A DNA stretch of 64,000 bases from VFJZ01 sp046598415 (GTDB lineage Bacteria > Actinomycetota > Thermoleophilia > Gaiellales > F1-60-MAGs149), in the NCBI GenBank assembly GCA_046598415.1, contig JBKJIG010000102.1, forward strand, positions 1 through 64,000. The letters run 5' to 3'. Made by a program: the position numbers and the translations under genes. Under the pieces are notes generated by a model. That model saw only the letters and a program-made list of their open reading frames with translations, ran no database searches and was not told where the DNA came from. This document shows positions 7,592 through 16,950 of the stretch, piece after piece (position 1 is the stretch's first letter; every line of letters begins with the position of its first letter).

Positions 7592-9001
7592 TCACGCCTC
7601 CCCAGCGAGCGAACGGCCGATCTCGACCGTCACGTCGACCAGCGCCTGCACGTCCTCCTCGGTGGTGCGGAAGTTGACGATGCACGGCCGCAGGCATGCG
7701 CGCCCGTCGATCGCCGCCGACGAGACGTAGACGCGCGAGTCGTTCTGGAGCGCCTCGACCAGCGCCAGGTTGTGCGCGTCGAGGTCGGCCACGCCCGGCG
7801 GCACGTGCCGGAACGGGACGGTCGAGAGCTGCGGCTCGGCTACCACCAGCTCCAGCTCGGGATGCGCGCGGATGATCTCGGCCAGTCGCCGGGCGAGCGC
7901 GATGTTGTCGGCGATCGCCTCGCGAAACGCCGCCGCGCCGTGGACGCGGAAGGCGAGCCACAGCTTCAGCGCGCGGAACGGCCGCGAGTACTCGAGCGTG
8001 CGGTCGACGGCGTTCAGGTCGTCGTCGGCGTGCAGCATGTACGCCTCGTCGTGCACGAACGCGCGCTCCAGCGCCGCCCGGTCGCGCACCAGCACGACGC
8101 CGCAGGCCTTGGGCAGGTAGAGCCACTTGTGCGCGTCGACCGACACCGAGTCGGCGCGGTCGAGACCGTCGAACATCCCGGCGGCGGCCGGGGCGGCGGC
8201 GGCCGGCAGGCCGTAGGCGCCGTCGACGTGGAGCCAGACGCCGCGTTCGGCGCAGATGTCGGCCAGCTCGCCGATCGGATCGACCGCTCCCGTCAGCGTC
8301 GTGCCGGCCGTCGCGACCACGGCCACGGGTGTGATGCCGGCGGCGACGTCGGCGTCGATGGCGGCAGCGGCCTCGGCGGCGATCATCCGCCGCCGGTCGT
8401 CGATCGGGATCGACCGCACGTTGCCCGCGCCGACGCCGAGCACCTCGCCCGCACGCTGCACGCTGTAGTGCGCCTCGGCCGAGCAGTAGAGGGCGGCCGG
8501 ACGGCCGGCGAGGCCCGTCTCGCGGACGCCGGGCAGCGCGGACTCGCGCGCCGCCACGAGCGCCGTCAGGTTCGAGATCATGCCGCCGCTGGTGAACGCG
8601 CCACCGGTGGACGGGTAGCCGACGAACCGGCCCACCCAGTCGAGCGCCTGTCGCTCCACGAGGTCGGCGACGCCGGCATGGGTGGCCAGGTTGACGTCGT
8701 ACGCCGAGGCCAGCGCGTCGGCCAGGACCGCGACCTCGAGGCCCGACGAGCCGACGAACGCGAAGTACCGCGGCCGCGCCGGCGCGAGGCTCTCGTCCAG
8801 CACCTGGGCCGCGTCGTCGAGCGCCTCCAGCACCGGCGTCGGGTCGTCGGGCAACCCGCCCGCGAGCACGCGCCCGAGCGCGTCACCGAGGCTCGGCTGA
8901 CCGTCGCGGGCGTGGTCGAACGACGACCACGCCTGCTCGATGTGATCGGCGGCGCGGCGCAGCGCTGCGCTGCGGGGGGCGTCGAGCGGAAGTCCGGACA
9001 C
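7592..9001 (-). CDS. PLP-dependent group II amino-acid decarboxylase-like protein
   Basis: 469 residues from GTG 9001; an ATG at 9091 would add 30 low-complexity residues and is less likely. It belongs to the aromatic-L-amino-acid/glutamate decarboxylase family: PRYFAFVGSSG near residue 85, GGAFTSGGMISNLTAL, YCSAEAHYSVQRA (substrate-side His stacking on PLP), HVDGAYGLPA (Asp binding the pyridine N) and SVDAHKWLYLPKACG, in which Lys forms the Schiff base. Substrate could be Tyr, Phe, Trp, Glu or Asp; sequence alone does not settle it. The gene lies divergent from the MFS exporter across a 324-bp regulatory region, so export of an amine is possible but unproven. Confidence 0.85.
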   Translation of the reverse strand: MSGLPLDAPRSAALRRAADHIEQAWSSFDHARDGQPSLGDALGRVLAGGLPDDPTPVLEALDDAAQVLDESLAPARPRYFAFVGSSGLEVAVLADALASAYDVNLATHAGVADLVERQALDWVGRFVGYPSTGGAFTSGGMISNLTALVAARESALPGVRETGLAGRPAALYCSAEAHYSVQRAGEVLGVGAGNVRSIPIDDRRRMIAAEAAAAIDADVAAGITPVAVVATAGTTLTGAVDPIGELADICAERGVWLHVDGAYGLPAAAAPAAAGMFDGLDRADSVSVDAHKWLYLPKACGVVLVRDRAALERAFVHDEAYMLHADDDLNAVDRTLEYSRPFRALKLWLAFRVHGAAAFREAIADNIALARRLAEIIRAHPELELVVAEPQLSTVPFRHVPPGVADLDAHNLALVEALQNDSRVYVSSAAIDGRACLRPCIVNFRTTEEDVQALVDVTVEIGRSLAGEA

Positions 9002-9085
9002 GCCGACAGCGTAGAGACTCGATGCACATCGTCCGCACACCCCGCCGAAGCGGCCGGGGGCTCCACCGCAAGGCTTCAGTCCCGG

Positions 9086-9114
9086 TTGCATGGATTCGAC
9101 GCGTCCCGTATCGT
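9086..9114 (+). promoter_or_regulatory. Promoter of the leader ORF and MFS exporter
   Basis: TTGCAT (9086-9091), 17-bp spacer, TATCGT (9109-9114). The predicted start is near 9121, immediately before the 18-bp palindrome at 9123-9140. Confidence 0.55.
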
Positions 9115-9122
9115 TCGTTCCA

Positions 9123-9140
9123 CGTGCCGGCCCCGGCACG
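9123..9140. promoter_or_regulatory. 18-bp perfect palindrome, operator or 5'-UTR hairpin
   Basis: CGTGCCGG-CC-CCGGCACG, eight perfect pairs around a CC centre. It sits at the predicted transcription start and ends one base before the GAAGGAA ribosome-binding site of the leader ORF. It could be a repressor operator or an RNA hairpin. Its left arm (GTGCCGG, 9124-9130) could alternatively pair with CCGGCAC at 9259-9265 downstream of the leader ORF. Confidence 0.5.
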
Positions 9141-9154
9141 GAAGGAACCGTCTC

Positions 9155-9250
9155 GTGAAGCAGCACACGCCCACTCCGATGCTCGCAGCCCCCGCGGCTG
9201 CCGGTTCGGGCGTGCGCGCGGCCACCATGCCGCGCCTGCAGCTCGCCTGA
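9155..9250 (+). CDS. Putative 31-residue leader peptide upstream of MFS exporter
   Basis: Short frame VKQHTPTPMLAAPAAAGSGV... ending LQLA, GTG 9155 to TGA 9250, with GAAGGAA at 9141-9147, a better ribosome-binding site than that of the exporter itself. It has no membrane or secretion character. A small GGCCC/GGGCC hairpin (9280-9294) and a TCCTCCTCC pyrimidine run follow it, and the exporter ATG (9326) has no recognisable Shine-Dalgarno. The arrangement resembles leader-peptide attenuation of drug-efflux and resistance genes. Function is inferred from position; the peptide itself has no family I recognise. Confidence 0.5.
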   Translation: MKQHTPTPMLAAPAAAGSGVRAATMPRLQLA

Positions 9251-9279
9251 CGCAAGAGCCGGCACCTGCCTTCTCGTCC

Positions 9280-9294
9280 GGCCCGTGAAGGGCC
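9280..9294 (+). promoter_or_regulatory. Small hairpin between leader ORF and MFS start
   Basis: GGCCC-gtgaa-GGGCC, five perfect pairs with a five-base loop, 30 nt after the leader stop codon and 32 nt before the exporter start. It has no U-tract, so it is not an intrinsic terminator on its own. Confidence 0.4.
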
Positions 9295-9325
9295 ACCGCC
9301 GTCCTCCTCCGACCCCTTCCGTGCC

Positions 9326-10525
9326 ATGTCTGCCACCCCACACGCACACAGCCACCGCCCGCAGGTCCGCCGCATCGCGGCGGCTCGCGCGATCTCGATC
9401 GCCGGCGGCGAGGCTGCGTACGTCGCCATCGTCGCGACGATGCTCGACCGCACCGGCTCCGCCGTCTGGGTGAGCGCCGCACTGCTGGCGTGGATCGGCG
9501 TCGGCGGCCTGGCAGCGCCGATCGCGGGCTCGCTCGGCGACCGATTCGACCGCCGGGGCGTGATGGTCGTCTCCGACCTCGCGGGCGCCGCGTCGTTCGC
9601 CGCGATCGCGTTCATCCACACACCGGGCGCGCTGCTGGCGCTGACCGTCGTCGCCGCACTCGCGGAGGCGCCGTTCTATCCCGCCGCGAGCGCCGCGATC
9701 CCGAACCTGACTCCGCTGTCGGACCTGACGTGGGCGAACGGCCTGGTCGCCTCCGGGCGGATGTTCGGCGGGCTCGTCGGCCCGGTCACGGGCGGCCTCC
9801 TGTACGGCACGGTCGGACCGGGGGCCGCGTTCACGGTCAACGCGCTCACCTTCCTCGCATCGGCGGCGCTGATCTTCACGGTGCGCGGCCAGTTCTCGGA
9901 GGCGCGGACCGGCGCGTTGCGCGGCGGTGTGCTGGCCGGCTTCAGGTTCGTCGCCACCTCGCCATTCCTGCGCTCGCTCGCGATCGGGTGGTTCCTGTTC
10001 CTGATCGGCATCGGCCTGATGCTGGTGTCGGAGCTGCCGATGGCACGCCTGCTCGGGGCGGGCTCGCTGGGCTACGGGATCATGGTATCCGGCTGGGCGG
10101 CCGGATCGCTGGTCGGCTCGCTCATCGCACGGCGCGTCGTGGCGCGCCGCGGCGAGCTATCGGCGTTGATCTGGGGAGCCGGCTCGGCGGCCATCGCGCT
10201 GGGCGCCATCGGCGCCGCCCCGTGGCTGGCGTCGGCGGCCGCGCTGCTGGCGGTGGCCGGCTTCCTGAACTCGATCTCGGCCGTCGCCGAGGAGACCATC
10301 GTGCAACGGTCGACGCCCGACTCGGTACGCAGCCGCGTGATGGCGGCGCAGGAGGCGATCTGGATCGCGGCGCTCGGCATCGGCCTCGGCGCCGGCGGCC
10401 TCGTGCTCGGCCTGGTCGGGCCGCGCGTCACGTACGTCATCGCCGGCGCGCTCGGCCTGGCGGGCTCACTGGTGTTGGCGTGGCTGCTCCGGCGCACGCC
10501 GTCGCCGGTTGCCGCGGACGCGTGA
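9326..10525 (+). CDS. MFS transporter, DHA3/MefA-type drug exporter family
   Basis: 399-residue polytopic protein with about 12 predicted membrane helices and a short His/Arg-rich N-terminus. The loop 2-3 signature SLGDRFDRRGVMVVSDL near residue 75, an arrangement like FNSISAVAEETIVQRSTPDSVRSRVMAA (here LNSISAV...) before helix 10, and overall organisation match the MefA/enterobactin-exporter type MFS. It likely exports a small lipophilic compound or antibiotic. It follows a leader ORF and a palindrome, so expression is probably regulated. A LacI-type regulator follows 58 bp downstream in the same direction and may control it. Confidence 0.8.
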   Translation: MSATPHAHSHRPQVRRIAAARAISIAGGEAAYVAIVATMLDRTGSAVWVSAALLAWIGVGGLAAPIAGSLGDRFDRRGVMVVSDLAGAASFAAIAFIHTPGALLALTVVAALAEAPFYPAASAAIPNLTPLSDLTWANGLVASGRMFGGLVGPVTGGLLYGTVGPGAAFTVNALTFLASAALIFTVRGQFSEARTGALRGGVLAGFRFVATSPFLRSLAIGWFLFLIGIGLMLVSELPMARLLGAGSLGYGIMVSGWAAGSLVGSLIARRVVARRGELSALIWGAGSAAIALGAIGAAPWLASAAALLAVAGFLNSISAVAEETIVQRSTPDSVRSRVMAAQEAIWIAALGIGLGAGGLVLGLVGPRVTYVIAGALGLAGSLVLAWLLRRTPSPVAADA

Positions 10526-10583
10526 GTCGGATTCTGCGCTGCGGAGTGAAAGTGCTGAAAGGACTTGGTACGTTCGGCACAAC

Positions 10584-11612
10584 ATGGCGCCACGGCCCAG
10601 AGACCCGATCCGGGCGAATCCCACCTTGGCGCAGGTTGCGCGCCTCGCCGACGTCTCCATCGCCACTGCCTCACGGGTGGTGACGGGCGCCGTCCCGGTG
10701 TCGGCCGACCGCCGCGCCCGGGTGGAACGCGCCGTCGCCGAGCTCGACTACGTTCCGGACGAGCGCGCCCGCGATCTGCGCCGGGCAACCACCCGGACGG
10801 TCGGCATCGTGGTGCCCTCACTGTCCAGCCCGCTGCACGGCGAGGTGTTCAGGCTCGTCCACCGCGCGCTCCAGCGCGGCGGCTCGACGGTGCTGGCGTT
10901 CGAGTCGGACGACGATCGCGCCTTCGAGCGCGCGGCCATCGAGGTGCTCGTGCGGTCGCATGCGCGGGCCGTGGTGGTGGCCGCCGCCGCCGGCCTCGCA
11001 CCCGACGCCATGCAGCTGTTGCGCCGCCGCGACATCCGCGTCGTGTTCTTCGGCGACCGCCCGCCCGACCCGCGGCAGGCCTGCGTCTGCGTCGACGACC
11101 ATGGCGGGTCGCGGCTGCTGACCGAGCACCTGCTGCAGCTGGGCCACCGCCGTATCGGGCTACTGTGCGGAGCCCTCGACGGGTCGAGCAGCCTCGACCG
11201 GCGCGCCGGCCACCTGGCAGCGCTCGAGGCGGCAGGCGTCGAGAGCGACCCCGGCCTCGTCACCGCCGACGACTGGACGCTACCCGGCGGTCGCGCTGCC
11301 GCCGCCCTGCTGCTCGACCTGCCCGACCCGCCCACGGCCATCCTGGCCGCCCATCCGGTGCTCGCCGCCGGTGCGCTGCTGGAACTGCGCGCCCGGGGCC
11401 TGCAGATTCCCGGCGACGTCTCACTGGCGTCGTTCTTCGAGTCGGATCACATCCGCTACGTCGCACCGTCGATCACGTGCCTCACCGGAGTCGGCGAAGG
11501 CATGGCCGGTGCAATCGTCGACGCCCTCACGCGCCGCGACGAAGGTCGCATCGACGTGCCGGTGATACCCGCGCTGCGCGCCTCGACGGCGCCGCCCCGG
11601 CTCAGCCGGTAA
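10584..11612 (+). CDS. LacI-family transcriptional regulator
   Basis: 342 residues from ATG 10584. The N-terminal helix-turn-helix is TLAQVARLADVSIATASRVVTGAVPVSADRR with hinge helix at about 55-70, followed by a periplasmic-binding-protein-like effector domain (VGIVVPSLSSPLHGEVF, HRRIGLLCG, GDVSLASFFESDHIRYVAPSIT). Effector unknown. Upstream, AAGTGC-N5-GGACTT at about 10548-10564 is an imperfect inverted repeat that could be an autoregulatory site. The 3' end overlaps the convergent M23 peptidase gene by 11 bp. Codon usage matches its neighbours. Confidence 0.85.
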   Translation: MAPRPRDPIRANPTLAQVARLADVSIATASRVVTGAVPVSADRRARVERAVAELDYVPDERARDLRRATTRTVGIVVPSLSSPLHGEVFRLVHRALQRGGSTVLAFESDDDRAFERAAIEVLVRSHARAVVVAAAAGLAPDAMQLLRRRDIRVVFFGDRPPDPRQACVCVDDHGGSRLLTEHLLQLGHRRIGLLCGALDGSSSLDRRAGHLAALEAAGVESDPGLVTADDWTLPGGRAAAALLLDLPDPPTAILAAHPVLAAGALLELRARGLQIPGDVSLASFFESDHIRYVAPSITCLTGVGEGMAGAIVDALTRRDEGRIDVPVIPALRASTAPPRLSR

Positions 11613-13107
11613 GGCCCGCGAAGCCGGGCTGGTTCTCGGCCCCGACCGCGACGATGGCGTCGGGCTCCGGCACCGGGCCCGACCCCTCGGCGCCGCCGCC
11701 GGCCGACCGCACCAACGCCACCTCGTCCAGGCCGCTGGCCTGCGAGATGTCGGACACCGACTCCAGCTCGGCACCCTCGGGCGCGGTCGAGGGCGGCGCA
11801 GCCGGGACCTGGGGCGTGGTCAGCGCCGTCGCCGGCATCGCGCTCCCGACGCCCGGCGTCGCCTGCTCCCAGGCCGACACGTAGGCGATCGGCGGCACCG
11901 CCCAGCCGCCGTCGGCGTGCATCTCGAAGTGCAGATGAAACGGCGTGCCCTTGGCGTCGCCGGTGTCGCCCATGTACGCGATCACGTCGCCGGCCTTCAC
12001 CTTCGCCCCGTCCTGGGCGAGGTCGCTGTAGGCCGACAGGTGCGCGTAGTAGAAGTAGTTGCCCTGGCCGTCGTCGAGCCACAGGCGCCAGCCGCCGATC
12101 CGGTTCCACCCGACGCGAAACAGCGTGCCGTCGTGGACGGCGACCAGCGGCGTGCCGTTGGCCGAGAACAGGTCGATGCCCTGGTGGAACCCGGTCTCGG
12201 CCCGGGGCCCACCGAAGTCGTCGGAGTAGCGCGCGCCGCCGACCACCGGGAACACGTACTGACCGCTCAGCAGCTCGGCCTTCGTCTCGGCCCGGACCGG
12301 CGGCGTGCGGGTGAACCCGCCCGGCGGCGGCTGCTGCGTACGCGACGTGTCGCGGCCGCCGCCGTTGCCCGTCTCGACCGGCGTCACCGTGGTGGCCGCG
12401 GCCGGCGTCGAGATGGCCGTGACGGTCGTCGTGGCGACCTTCTTCGCGACCACCGGTGGCTTCGGCGCCGCGGCGCCGCCCTCGGCGTAGCCGACGAGGA
12501 TCTCGGAGCCGGCCGGAAGGCCGGCGGCCGCCTTCGACAGGCGCAGGTGCAGCGCCACGGTGAACGTGCGGCGACCGCCCGGCGACCGGATCGCCTCGAC
12601 CGTCTCCGAGACCGTGAGCGTGCCGACGCCCGGCAGGTCGATGACATCGTTGGTGGCCGCGTTGACGGCGATGCCGCCCACCCGGAGGCCGGAGACGCGG
12701 GCGCGGATGCTCGACTTCGCGTCACCGTTCTTCGCGTCTGCGCCGGCGGCGACGCGCAGCGAGGCGGCGCTCACCAGGCCGCCGAGCAGCGACACCGCGC
12801 CGGCGGTGACCGTCGTGTGCGCCGTCGCCGCGGTGCCCGACGCTGCGGCCTCGACCGCCGTCGTCGACCCCGTCACGCGCACGGCGGCGCCGTCGCCGAA
12901 CGCGAAGTCTCCCCCGCCCGTGGCCGATCCCGTGCGGGTGCGCAGCGACCCGAGCGCGACCGGATCGGCGCCGGGACGAATCACCTGCACGACCATCGCG
13001 ACGGCCTTGGCGCGGGCCTTTTTCGCAGGGGCCTTGGCCGCGGGCGCGGCGACAGCCGTCGCGGCCAGTGCCACCGCGGCGAGGATTGGGAGCAGGGCGC
13101 GACGCAT
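11602..13107 (-). CDS. Secreted M23 (LytM-type) metallopeptidase with N-terminal beta domain
   Basis: 501 residues with a Sec signal peptide (RRALLPILAAVALAATAVAAPA). Residues about 40-200 form an Ala/Gly/Thr-rich domain resembling the choice-of-anchor-type beta domains of actinobacterial surface proteins; a Pro/Thr linker follows at 215-270. The peptidase domain at about 285-420 keeps the zinc and catalytic residues: H and D in FHQGIDLF, YAHLS and the HLH of TPFHLHFEM. It should cleave peptidoglycan cross-links outside the membrane or act on a partner. The low-complexity tail ends without an anchor motif. Divergent from acsA; convergent with the LacI gene. Confidence 0.85.
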   Translation of the reverse strand: MRRALLPILAAVALAATAVAAPAAKAPAKKARAKAVAMVVQVIRPGADPVALGSLRTRTGSATGGGDFAFGDGAAVRVTGSTTAVEAAASGTAATAHTTVTAGAVSLLGGLVSAASLRVAAGADAKNGDAKSSIRARVSGLRVGGIAVNAATNDVIDLPGVGTLTVSETVEAIRSPGGRRTFTVALHLRLSKAAAGLPAGSEILVGYAEGGAAAPKPPVVAKKVATTTVTAISTPAAATTVTPVETGNGGGRDTSRTQQPPPGGFTRTPPVRAETKAELLSGQYVFPVVGGARYSDDFGGPRAETGFHQGIDLFSANGTPLVAVHDGTLFRVGWNRIGGWRLWLDDGQGNYFYYAHLSAYSDLAQDGAKVKAGDVIAYMGDTGDAKGTPFHLHFEMHADGGWAVPPIAYVSAWEQATPGVGSAMPATALTTPQVPAAPPSTAPEGAELESVSDISQASGLDEVALVRSAGGGAEGSGPVPEPDAIVAVGAENQPGFAGLTG

Positions 13108-13191
13108 GCCGTCTCACTCGATGGTACCCCAATACGCCCGCGAGGAAGAGGAGATCAGCCTATCCTTCCGGGGCGACCGGAAGGAGTCCGA

Positions 13192-15147
<1,956 letters not shown>

Positions 15148-15383
15148 GCGGGAGGCGCCTGGTACCGAGTAGATGGTGCGCCCACCGGTCGTCTTCGACT
15201 CGATCAGCCCTGCCTCGCGCAGCTGCCGGACGTGGATCGAGACGGTCGGCTGCGACAGGTTGTTCAGGCGGGCGAGCTCGGTGACGGACAGCGGGTCGCA
15301 GCCAGCTGCGACAGCAGCGCCACGCGGGTCGGGTCGGTCCGGACATTGCGGCGGGCGGCGACGCGCATCGCCCCCCGCAACAC
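15148..15383 (-). pseudogene. Frameshifted ArsR-family regulator remnant
   Basis: Two frames each contain half of a winged-helix regulator. One starts near GTG 15383/ATG 15368 and reads MRVAARRNVRTDPTRVALL, then meets a TGA at 15264-15266. The overlapping frame then continues as PLSVTELARLNNLSQPTVS and ends in GGRTIYSVPGA, which is the recognition helix and wing of ArsR. The switch point is in the CAGCTGGCTGCGACC region (about 15293-15308) and corresponds to a one-base deletion or two-base insertion. The second frame has no stop and runs antisense into acsA. It is either a genuine pseudogene or a sequencing/assembly error. Confidence 0.65.
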
Positions 15384-15469
15384 CGCGGAACGCCATCGCG
15401 GCCGCCTCCGTCTGCGCCTGCTCGGCCCCCGTGCCGCTCGGCGGCGCGCGCAGCCCGGCGGACGGCACG

Positions 15470-15475
15470 TAGACT
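15470..15475 (+). promoter_or_regulatory. -10 element of otsB (leaderless type)
   Basis: TAGACT followed by six bases and the TTG start codon. No recognisable -35 box is seen at the proper distance. Confidence 0.4.
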
Positions 15476-15481
15476 GGCCGC

Positions 15482-16225
15482 TTGGACTTCCTCGCGGCTC
15501 TCAGGGGCGACCCCACTCGTGCGGCGATCGTGCTCGATATCGACGGCACCCTCGCCCCGATCGCGCCACATCCAGACCGGGCCAGCGTCCCGGCAGCGAC
15601 CCTCCAGCTGCTCGGGACGCTGACTGGTCAGTACGCGCTCGTCGGCTGCGTGTCGGGTCGCGCCGCCACCGACGCGGAGCGCCTCGTCCCCGTCGCCGGC
15701 CTCGTGATCTCCGGCAACCACGGCCTCGAGACCCTCAGCGACGGCCGCGTGCACGTGGCGCCCGATGCCGCCGTGTGGCTGCAGGAGATCCACCGCCTCG
15801 GCCGCGAGCTCGTGCCCGTCGCGGCACTCGCGGGCGCGTGGGTCGAGGACAAGGGCGCGACGCTCTCCCTCCACTACCGCGAGGCGCCCGACCCCGATGC
15901 CGCGCAGGCGGCTCTGGAGCGCGACGCCGTACCGGCCGTGCGCGCCGCCGGACTGGTCGCGCGGTTCGGCCGGATGACGCTCGAGGTGCTGCCGCCGATC
16001 CCGGTCGACAAGGGCTCGGCCGTGCGCCGGCTGCTGCGGCACCGCCGCATCGCGACGAGCCTGTACGCTGGCGACGACACGACCGACATGGACGCATTCG
16101 CCGTGGTCGACATCGCGGTCGCGGTGCGCTCGGCCGAGATGCCGCCGGGGCTGGTCGAGGCCGCGACCTACGCGGTCGACGGCACCGACGGCGTGGCCGA
16201 GCTGCTGCGCCAGCTGGTGGTCTAG
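15482..16225 (+). CDS. otsB: Trehalose-6-phosphate phosphatase (HAD family)
   Basis: 247 residues. The HAD motifs are complete: LDIDGTLAP (nucleophile Asp and acid Asp) near residue 18, GCVSGR near 57, Lys of PVDKGSAVRRLL near 179, and GDDTTDMDAF near 198. It dephosphorylates trehalose-6-phosphate. The start is TTG 15482: an in-frame TAG lies five codons upstream and no ATG/GTG fits before motif I. TAGACT at 15470-15475, 6 nt before the TTG, suggests a leaderless transcript. No otsA is adjacent. It overlaps the convergent LytTR gene by 4 bp. Confidence 0.88.
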   Translation: MDFLAALRGDPTRAAIVLDIDGTLAPIAPHPDRASVPAATLQLLGTLTGQYALVGCVSGRAATDAERLVPVAGLVISGNHGLETLSDGRVHVAPDAAVWLQEIHRLGRELVPVAALAGAWVEDKGATLSLHYREAPDPDAAQAALERDAVPAVRAAGLVARFGRMTLEVLPPIPVDKGSAVRRLLRHRRIATSLYAGDDTTDMDAFAVVDIAVAVRSAEMPPGLVEAATYAVDGTDGVAELLRQLVV

Positions 16226-16950
16226 CGGAGGCCGAGGTGCTGCTTCAGCGCGCGCGTCTGGCGCCGCGCCACCTCGAGCACCGAGCCGTCGGCGAGGCGC
16301 ACGCCCGAGCGTCCCGGCGCCACCGTCTCGAGCGCGACGACCCGCCGCAGATTCACGAGATACGAGCGGTGGATGCGGAAGAAGATGGTCGCCGGCAGGG
16401 CGTCCTCGAGCTCGCGCATCGACTTCGTCGACAGCAGCCGCTCACCGTCGGCGTGGATCCAGCAGTAGTCGCCGTCGGCCTCCGCGTAGAGCACGCCGTC
16501 GGCGTCGAGCAGCAGCGTCTCGCCCTTGCGCGTGACCGGCACCTTCTGCAGCTCGGGTCCGGCCGTCCGGCGCGGGTCGCCGCCGGCGCGCAGCGCCAGC
16601 ACCCGCTGCAGCGAGCGCGCCAGGCGCTCCTCCGACACGGGCTTCAGCAGGTAGTCGATAGCGTCGACCGTGAAGGCCTGGATGGCGTGGTCGTCGTGCG
16701 CCGTCACGAACACGACGGCCGGGCTGCGGGGCCACGAGGACAGCTCGCGGGCCGCGTCCATGCCGGTCAGGTCGGGCATGTTGATGTCGAGGAAGACGAC
16801 GTCGTAGGCGACCCGCGAGGCGAGCGCGAGCGCCTCGCGCACCGAGGCGGCCTCGCCCACGACCTCCACGCCGCCGAGGCCCTCGAGCAGGAACCGGAGC
16901 TCGGCGCGCGCGGGCGCCTCGTCGTCCACGATGAGGGCGAGGAGGGTCAC
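16222..16950 (-). CDS. LytTR-family response regulator
   Basis: 242 residues. The receiver domain spans residues 1-120, with acidic pair DDE at 9-11, phosphoacceptor Asp in VVFLDINMP near 55, Thr in VFVTAHD and Lys in YLLKPV. The LytTR DNA-binding domain occupies the C-terminal 100 residues (FFRIHRSYLVNLRRV). It is translationally coupled to the upstream histidine kinase by a 4-bp overlap and so is its cognate regulator. Targets are unknown; the wall-related VanW-type gene is divergent from the kinase and is a candidate. Confidence 0.9.
   Translation of the reverse strand: MTLLALIVDDEAPARAELRFLLEGLGGVEVVGEAASVREALALASRVAYDVVFLDINMPDLTGMDAARELSSWPRSPAVVFVTAHDDHAIQAFTVDAIDYLLKPVSEERLARSLQRVLALRAGGDPRRTAGPELQKVPVTRKGETLLLDADGVLYAEADGDYCWIHADGERLLSTKSMRELEDALPATIFFRIHRSYLVNLRRVVALETVAPGRSGVRLADGSVLEVARRQTRALKQHLGLR

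Noticed and set aside
9010..9619. N-terminal extension of the PLP decarboxylase frame across the leader/promoter region
   Set aside because: Low-complexity and antisense to the exporter; GTG 9001 gives a normal-length enzyme.
11917..13191. Long N-terminal extension of the acetyl-CoA synthetase frame
   Set aside because: The extension is antisense to the M23 peptidase; AAGGAG and homology fix the start at 13192.
15370..15481. ArsR frameshift as programmed -1 frameshifting
   Set aside because: No slippery heptamer or downstream structure was evident and the second frame lacks a stop; pseudogene or sequencing error is simpler.
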